Shown here: in pieces, positions 1-6,850 of the stretch | Numbering within the stretch: the stretch's first letter is position 1 | Layout: each line of letters begins with the position of its first letter | NCBI GenBank assembly: GCA_964606415.1 | Contig: CAZSGN010000064.1 | Coordinates: 1 to 12,475 of the forward strand | DNA: 12,475 nt | Direction: 5' to 3' | Source: CAZSGN01 sp964606415 | GTDB lineage: Bacteria > Bacteroidota > Bacteroidia > Bacteroidales > JBBRXJ01 | The notes under the pieces: model-generated | Seen by the model: only the letters and a program-made list of their open reading frames with translations | What the model was told of the DNA's origin: nothing | The model's database searches: none | Translations under genes and position numbers: made by a program

Positions 1-15
1 ACAAAAAATAAACAA

Positions 16-792
16 ATGGAAGCAACATTAAAATCCTTCGAACAACTCATTCATATTATGGACGAACTTAGGGAGAAATGTCCCTGGGATCGCAAGCAGA
101 CTTTTGAAACCATCAGAAACCTGACTATTGAAGAAACCTATGAGTTAGCTGATGCCATTATCGAGAAAGATTACGACGATGTCAGGAAAGAATTAGGAGA
201 TCTGCTTTTACATATTGTATTTTATTCAAAAATAGGAGAAGAAAAAGCCCTTTTCAATATAAAAGATGTCATTGACGGAATAAATGAAAAGCTTATTTTT
301 CGCCATCCTCATGTCTTTAGCGATACTGATGTCCAAAATGACGCCAATCAGGTTGTACAAAACTGGGAAGAACTAAAAAAGAAAGAAGGCAACAAAACAG
401 TGCTGGGTGGCGTACCCGAATCCCTCCCTGCCCTAATAAAAGCCAACCGAATCCAGGAAAAAGTCAGAGCCGTGGGATTTGACTGGGATCAGCGTGAACA
501 AGTTTGGGATAAAGTAGAAGAAGAGATTCAGGAATTAAAACAGGAGATACTGGATATGGATCAGGATAAAGCCGAGCAAGAATTTGGTGACCTCTTCTTC
601 TCACTGGTCAATGCAGCCCGTCTTTATGGGATTGATCCAGAGCTGGCACTGGAACGTACCAATAAAAAATTCAAAAACCGTTTCAACCATCTTGAACAGG
701 AAACCATTTCAAAAGGACAATCTTTAAAAGAAATGGATTTAAAAGAGATGGATGCTCTTTGGGAGAAATCAAAAAAATTTGATTATAAATAA
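16..792 (+). CDS. mazG: MazG, nucleoside triphosphate pyrophosphohydrolase
   Basis: MazG hydrolyses (d)NTPs to the monophosphates and pyrophosphate in the cytoplasm, clearing abnormal nucleotides; in E. coli it also influences the ppGpp level. The 258-residue product has the two tandem MazG helical domains of the full-length family. The N-terminal domain shows CPWD (22-25), the acidic pair E39/E40 with E43, and ELGD (59-62). The C-terminal domain shows FDWD (155-158), an EEEIQEL helix (168-174) and EFGD (189-192). These acidic motifs are the Mg2+ ligands, so both metal sites look intact. The length is normal for the family. The ATG at 16 is the first start and follows an A-rich stretch without a Shine-Dalgarno sequence, as is usual in Bacteroidota. 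The next gene begins 6 bp after the stop, so the two are probably co-transcribed. The promoter lies left of the window. Confidence 0.96.
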   Translation: MEATLKSFEQLIHIMDELREKCPWDRKQTFETIRNLTIEETYELADAIIEKDYDDVRKELGDLLLHIVFYSKIGEEKALFNIKDVIDGINEKLIFRHPHVFSDTDVQNDANQVVQNWEELKKKEGNKTVLGGVPESLPALIKANRIQEKVRAVGFDWDQREQVWDKVEEEIQELKQEILDMDQDKAEQEFGDLFFSLVNAARLYGIDPELALERTNKKFKNRFNHLEQETISKGQSLKEMDLKEMDALWEKSKKFDYK

Positions 793-798
793 ACACAT

Positions 799-1518
799 AT
801 GGATACACAAGCACTTCTAAAAATCAGCTACGGATTGTACATTGTCAGTGCCAAATCCGGGGAAAATCAATCAGGATTTATCAGCAACTCAGTCATGCAA
901 GTATCTGGTGATCCTATTCAAATATCAACATGCAGTCATAAAGATAATTTCACGACCGGCCTAATTCGTCAATCCGGATATTTTTCCGTTTCAATATTAC
1001 AAAAAGAGGCCAAAAGTAAAATAATGGGGAACTTTGGTTTCAGAAGTGGAAAAAATATTGATAAATTTGATGGCATTCATAATAAAACAGGTCAATCAGG
1101 CGCCCCGGTAGTTACCGAAGACACCATTGCCACATTAGAATGTAAAGTAACACAAACCATTGATGTCGGGACTCACCTGCTTTTTATTGGCAACCTGATT
1201 GACAGCAGCATTTTGGATGCCAATACAGAACCATTGAGTTACCAGTATTACAGGGAACATAAAAACGGTATTGTCCCTGAACATTCACCTACTTACCAGG
1301 GTGACAAAGAAAAAAAGCAATCAATAAACAATCAAAAAGAAAAAAACAACATGGATATGACACCTTATCAATGTGAAGTATGCGGTTACATATACAATCC
1401 TGCAGAAGGAGATCCTGCCGCAGGAATAGCCGCCGGAACATCATTCGAAGATCTGCCTGATGATTGGACCTGCCCGCTATGCGGTGCGGGGAAAGATGAA
1501 TTCTTCGAAAATGACTGA
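799..1518 (+). CDS. Flavin reductase-rubredoxin fusion (high-molecular-weight rubredoxin type)
   Basis: Residues 1-155 resemble an FMN-binding flavin reductase/flavoredoxin domain, including GFISNSVMQVSGDP (26-39), TGQSGAPVV (97-105) and HLLFIGNLIDS (126-136). A charged, Lys/Asn-rich linker (about 166-185) leads to a complete rubredoxin domain (186-239) with both cysteine pairs, CEVCG (C192, C195) and CPLCG (C225, C228), which bind one Fe(SCys)4 centre. This is the architecture of the high-molecular-weight rubredoxin (Hrb) of Moorella, which passes electrons from NADH to the flavodiiron protein FprA for NO or O2 reduction. By analogy this is a soluble electron carrier. Its partner is not in the window, so its acceptor is inferred. 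An internal ATG starts the rubredoxin part (residue 185), but the frame is continuous with no sign of a separate gene. The 6-bp spacing suggests transcription with mazG, although the two functions are not obviously related. Confidence 0.9.
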   Translation: MDTQALLKISYGLYIVSAKSGENQSGFISNSVMQVSGDPIQISTCSHKDNFTTGLIRQSGYFSVSILQKEAKSKIMGNFGFRSGKNIDKFDGIHNKTGQSGAPVVTEDTIATLECKVTQTIDVGTHLLFIGNLIDSSILDANTEPLSYQYYREHKNGIVPEHSPTYQGDKEKKQSINNQKEKNNMDMTPYQCEVCGYIYNPAEGDPAAGIAAGTSFEDLPDDWTCPLCGAGKDEFFEND

Positions 1519-1532
1519 GCAAAAACAATTAG

Positions 1533-1637
1533 AGTTCGTCCATAATGTCCACTAACTTCGTTATGCTTGTCCCAAAATTGCTCATTTACACCAGTAAACG
1601 CCGCATTTTGGGACTTCGTAAGCCCCGTTACCGAACT
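1533..1637. repeat. Nested palindromic (REP-like) element between convergent genes
   Basis: The core is an imperfect inverted repeat: GTCCCAAAATTGC (1569-1581) against GCATTTTGGGAC (1603-1614), with one extra T in the left arm. Inside it sits a second perfect hairpin, TTTAC (1585-1589) and GTAAA (1594-1598), around a 4-nt loop. Outside, GCTT (1565-1568) can pair with AAGC (1620-1623), and AGTTCG (1533-1538) with CGAACT (1632-1637). ACTTCGT also occurs as a direct repeat on both flanks. It lies between the convergent fusion gene and the M3 peptidase. No T-run follows either arm, so it is not a canonical intrinsic terminator, but the hairpin could still stop or stabilise both transcripts. I see no second copy in this window, so membership of a dispersed family is inference. 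Confidence 0.6.
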
Positions 1638-1656
1638 TTATGATCCAAACACTTGA

Positions 1657-1674
1657 GTTTGTTTATAGACAAAC
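1657..1674. other. Small A/T-rich stem-loop near the 3' end of the minus-strand cluster
   Basis: GTTTGT (1657-1662) and ACAAAC (1669-1674) form a perfect 6-bp stem around TTATAG. It sits 6 bp past the M3 peptidase stop codon, a typical place for a 3'-end hairpin of the minus-strand transcript. No clear T-run follows on the minus strand, so a terminator role is only possible. The hairpin could act together with the large palindrome next to it. Confidence 0.35.
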
Positions 1675-1679
1675 ACTAA

Positions 1680-3395
1680 TTAAACAGGTACCTGAGCCAG
1701 TTCTGCTTTAACGAAATCCATCAATTCTTTGATGTATTCAATAGAAAAATTGAATTCAATTCCAGCTGTCTGATAGATCTCGGGAATGGGTTTCGAGTAC
1801 CCCATGGAAAGAGCCTTTTCATATAAATCCAGTGCTTGCTCAGGATTTTGTTTATAATTCCGCCACACAGCAATAGCTCCTAATTGTGCAATACCATACT
1901 CGATATAATAAAAAGGAATTTCAAAAATATGTAGTTGTTTTTGCCACATTAACCGCAAATAATCCTGATACTCACTCCAATCAACTAATTTCCCCTGAAA
2001 CAGTCCGAAAATATCCTCCCAAGCCTTGAGTCTCTCATCAACAGAATGATTCGGGTTTGTATATAACCAATGCTGAAAACGATCGACGGTCGCAATCCAT
2101 GGCAGAACAGCCAGCACCCCCTCCAATTGTGTTTTTTTAGCCCTGTTCAACTCATTCTGATCTTGAAAAACCACATCCCAATGCTCCATAGAGATAAGCT
2201 CCATCGACATAGATGCCAACTCAGCAATTTCAGGAGGCGTCTCCTTATATTGAGTAATACTGATATCTTTACAAAGAAAAGCATGTATAGCATGCCCTCC
2301 TTCATGCATCATGGTTTCAAAATCCCTCAGATTGTGCGTTGCATTCATAAAAATAAAAGGAATATTGCTCTCAAATAAAGGATAATTAAAACCTCCCGGC
2401 GCCTTTCCTTTCCTGGATTCGAGATCAAGAAAACCTTCTTTATTCATGATATCAAGATACGTACCATACACAGGCCTTACTTTGGAAAAACAAGCAATAG
2501 CGCGCTCAATAAGCTGATCAATCGAGTTAAAAGGCTTCAAAGGAGGTTTACCGAAAGGATCGACCTCCAAATCCCATGGTTTTAAAGAATCAAGCCCAAG
2601 GTTTGTTTTTCTTTCTACAAGAATATTATCCTTAACAGGTACTACCTCTTTTTCAATTGCCTTATGAAAACAAAGACAGTCCTCCACAGAATAATCAAAA
2701 CGTTCCATTTCATCGAAACGATAATCGCGATAATTTTGGTAGCCGGCATTTTCAGCAACCTTTGCGCGAACGGCAAGCATCTCCGATAACAAATCATTTA
2801 GTTTATCAGCATCTTGCATCCGGCGCCTGGCTATTTTATCATAAACCGTCTCCCTGATAGTCCGGTCAATATCCTTCAAATGATTAGCTGCTTGTTGAAG
2901 GGTTAATTCTTCTCCCTTATACTCAATGGTCATATCAGCCATGATAGCGCCATAATCTTTCTCCATATTCTGAAGTTCAACAAAAAGCGGGATATTATCC
3001 TCCCTGAAAAGCTGCATTCTCTTCTCCACAGCCCTTATTAAGACAAAATAATGATGATGGTCCAATGTATCCTTCAGGGGATTATTGATTAACTTCTGGT
3101 CGAGTTTATTAGCATACCTGGATACCTCAGGCTCAATTTCCCGGACAAAATATTCATAAGCTTCGGATAACTCTTTATTTTGAGTATCACAAGTCATTCT
3201 GATGTAACGCAAAGCCATTTCTTCTTCGAGCACAGCATTTAACTCAGACCAATCCCTAATCCATTGCTCCAAATCCTGCCGCTTATTTAAATCCCTCGCT
3301 AACAAATCATTAAATAGTGGCTTAATCTTATCAATATGATCAGGTTTCATGTTTTCCGGAACAAAAAACCTTTTCATTTTTATACTATCCCTCAT
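1680..3395 (-). CDS. M3 family oligoendopeptidase (thimet/PepF-like zinc metallopeptidase)
   Basis: This is a cytoplasmic zinc peptidase that degrades short peptides; no signal peptide is present. Counting from the ATG at 3395, the zinc motif HEGGH is at residues 364-368 within MMHEGGHAIHAF, and the downstream Glu ligand is probably E399 in EIAELASMSMEL. The length of about 571 residues and the N-terminal helical region fit the M3 oligoendopeptidase group that is distinct from true PepF. The frame can be read from a TTG at 3398, but the ATG at 3395 is a better start. A second ATG at 3377, giving MKRFFVPENM, resembles the usual N-terminus of Bacteroidota homologues and may be the true start, leaving a 23-bp spacer. 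It is the last gene of the minus-strand cluster, directly after the DUF5606 gene. The family assignment is secure; the peptide substrates are unknown. Confidence 0.93.
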   Translation of the reverse strand: MRDSIKMKRFFVPENMKPDHIDKIKPLFNDLLARDLNKRQDLEQWIRDWSELNAVLEEEMALRYIRMTCDTQNKELSEAYEYFVREIEPEVSRYANKLDQKLINNPLKDTLDHHHYFVLIRAVEKRMQLFREDNIPLFVELQNMEKDYGAIMADMTIEYKGEELTLQQAANHLKDIDRTIRETVYDKIARRRMQDADKLNDLLSEMLAVRAKVAENAGYQNYRDYRFDEMERFDYSVEDCLCFHKAIEKEVVPVKDNILVERKTNLGLDSLKPWDLEVDPFGKPPLKPFNSIDQLIERAIACFSKVRPVYGTYLDIMNKEGFLDLESRKGKAPGGFNYPLFESNIPFIFMNATHNLRDFETMMHEGGHAIHAFLCKDISITQYKETPPEIAELASMSMELISMEHWDVVFQDQNELNRAKKTQLEGVLAVLPWIATVDRFQHWLYTNPNHSVDERLKAWEDIFGLFQGKLVDWSEYQDYLRLMWQKQLHIFEIPFYYIEYGIAQLGAIAVWRNYKQNPEQALDLYEKALSMGYSKPIPEIYQTAGIEFNFSIEYIKELMDFVKAELAQVPV

Positions 3396-3400
3396 CAAAC

Positions 3401-3883
3401 CTATTCTTTTTCCTGTGTATCATCCGGTTGTGCTCCACTTTCTTCGGTTTTATCATCACCGGGTTTATCATTTTCCTCTTCTATATTCTCCTCCTCATTA
3501 AAATCGAGCATCTTCAAATCATGTAACTCATTATACCACCGAACGATTTTTTTTATATCCGAGACATAAACACGATCCTGATCATAATCAGGCACCACCT
3601 CTTCAAAAAGCGTTTTTAATTCATCAGATGAAGCTTTATGACTAATTGTTTTTTCGCCATTTTCTTTCTCTTTAATCATTTTCAGGACATCAATCAATGG
3701 CAGCTCATCAGATTCAGTAAAAACAGCAATATCCTCTAATGCACTAATTTTTGCACTGGCAGGCATATTGGTACGTTTTCCTGTCTGAAGGTTCTCAACA
3801 ATAATTCCATTTCTTCCTTGCGAAATAAATTTAAACAAACCAGCTTGTCCCGAGACAGCCAGCACATCCTTTAATATTCCCAT
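3401..3883 (-). CDS. DUF5606 family protein, function unknown
   Basis: The 160-residue product starts MGILKDVLAVSGQAGLFKFI and contains ESDELPLIDVLKMI (57-70) and DRVYVSDIKKIVRWYNEL (103-120). I recognise this pattern as the DUF5606 family, found in Bacteroidota and usually encoded near coaE. Residues 1-55 look like a small beta-rich domain and 85-125 like a helical domain. The tail from 128 is strongly acidic and probably disordered, rich in E, D, N, P and Q. There is no signal peptide or membrane segment, so it is likely cytoplasmic. No biochemical role is known to me and none is assigned here. It lies 73 bp after the TerB/J-domain gene, the largest internal gap in the cluster, which contains a possible promoter. 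The M3 peptidase follows within a few bases. Confidence 0.9.
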   Translation of the reverse strand: MGILKDVLAVSGQAGLFKFISQGRNGIIVENLQTGKRTNMPASAKISALEDIAVFTESDELPLIDVLKMIKEKENGEKTISHKASSDELKTLFEEVVPDYDQDRVYVSDIKKIVRWYNELHDLKMLDFNEEENIEEENDKPGDDKTEESGAQPDDTQEKE

Positions 3884-3914
3884 AAAAATTTATTTTATTA
3901 ATGAATAAAGCATG

Positions 3915-3922
3915 CAAAAATA
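3915..3922 (-). promoter_or_regulatory. Possible internal promoter (-7 element) before the DUF5606 gene
   Basis: Read on the minus strand this is TATTTTTG, an exact match to the Bacteroidota -7 consensus TAnnTTTG. A transcript would start about 25-30 nt before the DUF5606 ATG. No good -33 TTTG is visible at the expected distance, and the spacer is A/T-rich enough for chance matches, so support is weak. Confidence 0.28.
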
Positions 3923-3956
3923 ATTTTTTATTGTCATTAAAAGCATACTAGAAGAT

Positions 3957-4676
3957 TTAATTTATTCCCCTTTGTTTTTTTATATCATTATATGCCTTGT
4001 TAATAGCTTTAAATTTTTTCTCTGCATCTTTTTTAATATCCTCACCCAAATGCGCCACCTTATCCGGATGATGAACAGTAACAAGTTTCCGGTATGCTTT
4101 TTTAATTTCTTCATTAGCCGCATTTCGGTCAACTTCCAACACTGCATAAGGATCATCCTTTTGAACAAACATCGCCTTAATACTGGCAATATCATTAGAA
4201 CGTATGCCAAGATGAAAAGCGATTTGTTCAGTGAGGCGAATTTCATTTTCATGAATTTCCTGATCAGCCACGCATATACCAAACAAAACATAGAGTAATT
4301 CGAGTCTTGTGCTATAATTGGTTCTTTGTCTGATCTGATGACATACATCATTAACAGGAATATCTTGTTTCAAAAGATCGCGCAATGTATTAGAAGCTTC
4401 AACAGCAGCTTCAGCTCCAAATTTTTTCTTAAAATAATCCTGCACATAATTAAGTTCACTTTTCATTACTTTCCCATCAGCCTTCATCACAGCAGAAACA
4501 AGCACCAGCATACTAATTGCAAAATCACCTACAGTTGTGGTTCTATTGGTATTTCTGGGGATCTGCTTTATATCTGTTTCCAGTAAGCTCCCTACGACAA
4601 AACCAAGAATACCCCCTATTGGGCCAAGAAAAGCCCATCCTAATCCTCCGGCAATCCATTTTGCAAATTTTCCCAT
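3957..4676 (-). CDS. TerB/J-domain protein (DjlA-like membrane-anchored co-chaperone)
   Basis: The 239-residue product combines three parts. First is a glycine-rich hydrophobic N-terminal segment (about 9-32, GGLGWAFLGPIGGILGFVVG), likely a membrane anchor. Second is an acidic helical TerB-like domain (about 50-170) with MKADGKVMKSE (64-74) and a second ADQEIHENE repeat (137-145). Third is a C-terminal J domain (about 175-236) with the essential HPD triad at 203-205. This order matches DjlA, which stimulates DnaK ATPase from the inner membrane. The J domain should therefore recruit DnaK; the TerB domain's ligand is unknown. The gene begins 3 bp after the coaE stop codon, so it is translated from the same message. 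The start is the only ATG that keeps the hydrophobic segment. Family assignment is strong; membrane topology is inferred from sequence. Confidence 0.9.
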   Translation of the reverse strand: MGKFAKWIAGGLGWAFLGPIGGILGFVVGSLLETDIKQIPRNTNRTTTVGDFAISMLVLVSAVMKADGKVMKSELNYVQDYFKKKFGAEAAVEASNTLRDLLKQDIPVNDVCHQIRQRTNYSTRLELLYVLFGICVADQEIHENEIRLTEQIAFHLGIRSNDIASIKAMFVQKDDPYAVLEVDRNAANEEIKKAYRKLVTVHHPDKVAHLGEDIKKDAEKKFKAINKAYNDIKKQRGIN

Positions 4677-4679
4677 TTT

Positions 4680-5270
4680 TTAATCCTCCAACTTGATAAC
4701 TTCATTATGCAAATCAATAATTTGCGGAATTAATAATTGTTTTTCATCATTAACCAGCACGAAATCTGCTAATTTAATTTTCTTTTCCTCCGGCCACTGG
4801 AACTCCATTCTTGCTCTGACTTGCCCAGGGGTAACCTGGTCACGTTGACATACCCGTTCAACCCGTTTTATTTCAGGAGCTGTTACAACAATCACCCGGG
4901 CGAACATATTTTCGAGGGCAGATTCAAAAATAATAGCAGCCTCAAAAAGCACATAAGGACATTGCTCCCACTCTTTCTTCCAACAATCAAATAGATTATT
5001 AACAACAGGGTGTACCAGATGATTAACAAATTCTATTGCTTTCTGATCAGCAAAAATAATTTGGGCAAATTTTTTCCTGTCAAGTTTGCCATTTGAATAA
5101 ACATCCGCTCCAAAACGATTTTTTATTTTTCTTATCACAACATCATTTTGATCCATCACTTCTTTTGCAGCAACATCAGCATTAAAACAAGGGATACCCA
5201 GCTTCTGAAAGACCAAAGCAACAAGAGATTTTCCACTCCCAATACCACCCGTTAAACCAATTTGTTTCAT
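4680..5270 (-). CDS. coaE: Dephospho-CoA kinase
   Basis: CoaE carries out the last step of coenzyme A synthesis, ATP-dependent phosphorylation of the 3'-hydroxyl of dephospho-CoA, in the cytoplasm. The Walker A loop GLTGGIGSGKS occupies residues 5-15, and the CoaE-typical CFNAD lies just beyond (about 29-33). The segment RVERVCQRDQVT with the following RARMEFQ corresponds to the lid region of the family. The length of 196 residues is standard. The start is fixed by a 4-bp ATGA overlap (5267-5270) with the stop codon of the upstream YbbR gene, indicating translational coupling. In Bacteroidota coaE is commonly placed with yajC and ybbR, as here. Confidence 0.96.
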   Translation of the reverse strand: MKQIGLTGGIGSGKSLVALVFQKLGIPCFNADVAAKEVMDQNDVVIRKIKNRFGADVYSNGKLDRKKFAQIIFADQKAIEFVNHLVHPVVNNLFDCWKKEWEQCPYVLFEAAIIFESALENMFARVIVVTAPEIKRVERVCQRDQVTPGQVRARMEFQWPEEKKIKLADFVLVNDEKQLLIPQIIDLHNEVIKLED

Positions 5271-6259
5271 TCTTTAGACTCAAGAATATATTCAACTTTA
5301 GACGGATTCAACCGGACATTATATACATAAGAAGGTTTTTCAACCAATTGTACGTCTAATTTATCCTTCTCTCCGAATAAACCATCATAATTAACAACTG
5401 CTTTGAAGAAAGAAGAATCGATCTTGTCATAATCCTCCAGACATACCATGAAAGAAACGTTCACACTCCCGGGGAAAAGAATTAATTTCAAGCTATCAGG
5501 GACATCCCTTTTATTAACATTTACCGGGATTTTCTTTTCAGTGAACCGTCCCACAGGTATATTAATCCTGATATTATCATCAGAATAAACCAAATCTTCA
5601 TGCCCGATCAAATCAAGATATATTTTTTGAGATTGATCTACATGAGACAATTTTAAAGATTTATTGTGAACAGCAGAAATAGTATCAACAATATTTTCAG
5701 GACCAGAAATCACAATACTATCCGGTTCAACGTGGATTTTACCCTTTTTTCGATACTGTTGAGCATAATCCACATCTAAATGAAGATGCACTGGAACCAC
5801 TTTTTTTCTCATTCTGGCCAGTTTAAGGAAAACAGTGTCAGGCTGAACATCCTCGATCTTGTTTTCGGCATTCATTGTAGCGGCCAGACGGTTGCGAATA
5901 ACATTTGTTAAAAGATAAAAAGTAACTGAATCTTCGGAAGATCGTTGCTTTAATGGATACTTTTTAAGGTTAATCCTGTAAGGATCAATGCTCAAATTTA
6001 ACTTATACTTAAGAAGATTGTATCCATAACCAGTCATTATCACGGTTAAATCATCAGGAGCTTCGGATACAAGCTTCCTGTTTTCAGGAAAATTTGCAAA
6101 GCGCACCGGATAATCGATTGCAGCAGTATACTCACGCCCTAAGGCATTAAGAAACCAAAAAAGCAATGCGATCAATAAAAAAAACAAAAAGGTAAAGAAC
6201 CGTTTTCCGATTCTTACCTTTCGCAAATTATCCGACAATTTTTGATAGATCGGATCCAA
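5267..6259 (-). CDS. YbbR-domain membrane protein (CdaR-like)
   Basis: The 330-residue product has a short basic cytoplasmic N-terminus, one transmembrane helix (about 21-40, FFTFLFFLLIALLFWFLNAL) and a long extracytoplasmic beta-rich part. That part has repeated patterns typical of YbbR domains, for example VPVHLHLDVDY followed by VEPDSIVISGPENIVD, and KIPVNVNKRDV further on. In Firmicutes the related CdaR regulates the diadenylate cyclase CdaA. CdaA is not encoded here, so that role cannot be assumed. The start is a TTG (6259-6257): no in-frame ATG lies upstream before a stop or before the membrane helix. It is translationally coupled to coaE through an ATGA overlap and lies 24 bp after yajC. 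The assignment to the YbbR group is good; the function in Bacteroidota is unestablished as far as I know. Confidence 0.88.
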   Translation of the reverse strand: MDPIYQKLSDNLRKVRIGKRFFTFLFFLLIALLFWFLNALGREYTAAIDYPVRFANFPENRKLVSEAPDDLTVIMTGYGYNLLKYKLNLSIDPYRINLKKYPLKQRSSEDSVTFYLLTNVIRNRLAATMNAENKIEDVQPDTVFLKLARMRKKVVPVHLHLDVDYAQQYRKKGKIHVEPDSIVISGPENIVDTISAVHNKSLKLSHVDQSQKIYLDLIGHEDLVYSDDNIRINIPVGRFTEKKIPVNVNKRDVPDSLKLILFPGSVNVSFMVCLEDYDKIDSSFFKAVVNYDGLFGEKDKLDVQLVEKPSYVYNVRLNPSKVEYILESKE

Positions 6260-6283
6260 TATTCTATTTTGCTTGATGATTAA

Positions 6284-6598
6284 TTATCTTTTATTCTCAA
6301 GATCACCCGGATCTTTAAGGATCGCATTTTTATCAATCCGCAATTTAATGTCATTATCAACATCTACAAGGACATGCTTGTCATTAATGCCATCAACCTT
6401 GCCATAAATACCACCTGTGGTAACAACTTTGTCCCCTTTTTGAAGTTGTTCCCTGTACTTTTTTAACTCTTTCTGTTTTTTAACCTGGGGGCGGATCATA
6501 AACAAATAGAAAACCAGAATAAGAACAGCCATTAGGATTAAAGGTGAAATTGGACTTTGATCTCCTCCGGATGCCTGTAAAAAGACGAATAAATTCAT
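6284..6598 (-). CDS. yajC: Preprotein translocase subunit YajC
   Basis: YajC is a small inner-membrane accessory of the Sec translocon that associates with SecDF. The 104-residue product has a short N-terminus, a single transmembrane helix (about 19-35, PLILMAVLILVFYLFMI), the family signature RPQVKKQKELKKYRE directly after it, and a small cytoplasmic domain containing GDKVVTTGGIYGKV (55-68). Length and motif order are typical. It is the first gene of the minus-strand cluster. The gene upstream on the same strand is susD, 252 bp away, so the cluster probably has its own promoter in that spacer. SecDF is not in the window. Confidence 0.96.
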   Translation of the reverse strand: MNLFVFLQASGGDQSPISPLILMAVLILVFYLFMIRPQVKKQKELKKYREQLQKGDKVVTTGGIYGKVDGINDKHVLVDVDNDIKLRIDKNAILKDPGDLENKR

Positions 6599-6850
6599 TT
6601 TTTAAATTTTAAATAATTTAACAAAAAATAATCTAAAGCAAAATTAAAAATAAAAACAGAAAAATAAGAAAAAGCATCGAATGGTTTTCTTTTTGATTTA
6701 ATTATTTTCTATCCGGGACAAGTTGTAAACCGGAATTTTCGGCTTAATCTTCATGCTGCTTTGACAAATAAAAAAAATATTTTATTTTTTCTTTCCCTCA
6801 TAATCCAGTTGCCATGCAACCTGATAAATATAAAAAAAACAAATTCATTT
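6599..6850 (-). other. Spacer between susD and yajC with candidate 3'-end hairpins
   Basis: This very A/T-rich spacer has no convincing gene. It holds three inverted repeats. GTTGC (6808-6812) and GCAAC (6816-6820) form a hairpin about 30 nt past the susD stop. AAATAAAA (6766-6773) and TTTTATTT (6780-6787) form an A/T-only stem. TCCGG (6712-6716) and CCGGA (6730-6734) enclose ACAA-G-TTGT (6718-6726). None is followed by a clean T-run on the minus strand. The first is the best candidate for the susCD 3' end, but it is not a textbook terminator. Confidence 0.4.
6639..6646 (-). promoter_or_regulatory. Candidate -7 promoter element for the yajC cluster
   Basis: Read on the minus strand this is TAATTTTG, an exact TAnnTTTG match, and it would start transcription about 35-40 nt before the yajC ATG. 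A promoter is expected in this spacer because the yajC cluster follows susD on the same strand with unrelated function. No clear -33 TTTG is found at the usual 17-23 nt spacing, so the call is weak. Confidence 0.33.

Noticed and set aside
1370..1518. Rubredoxin as a separate gene starting at the internal ATG
   Set aside because: The reading frame is continuous with the flavin reductase domain through a linker, with no stop, and the fusion is a known architecture.
1289..1528. 79-residue minus-strand frame across the rubredoxin domain
   Set aside because: It is entirely antisense to a well-supported coding region with conserved cysteine motifs, so it is a shadow.
3980..4351. 123-residue minus-strand frame overlapping the TerB/J-domain gene
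   Set aside because: It is an out-of-frame shadow; the overlapping frame contains the HPD J-domain motif and the domain pattern of a known family.
6763..6790. A/T-only stem as the susCD terminator
   Set aside because: The stem contains only A-T pairs and is too weak for a canonical terminator; it is mentioned within the spacer description only.
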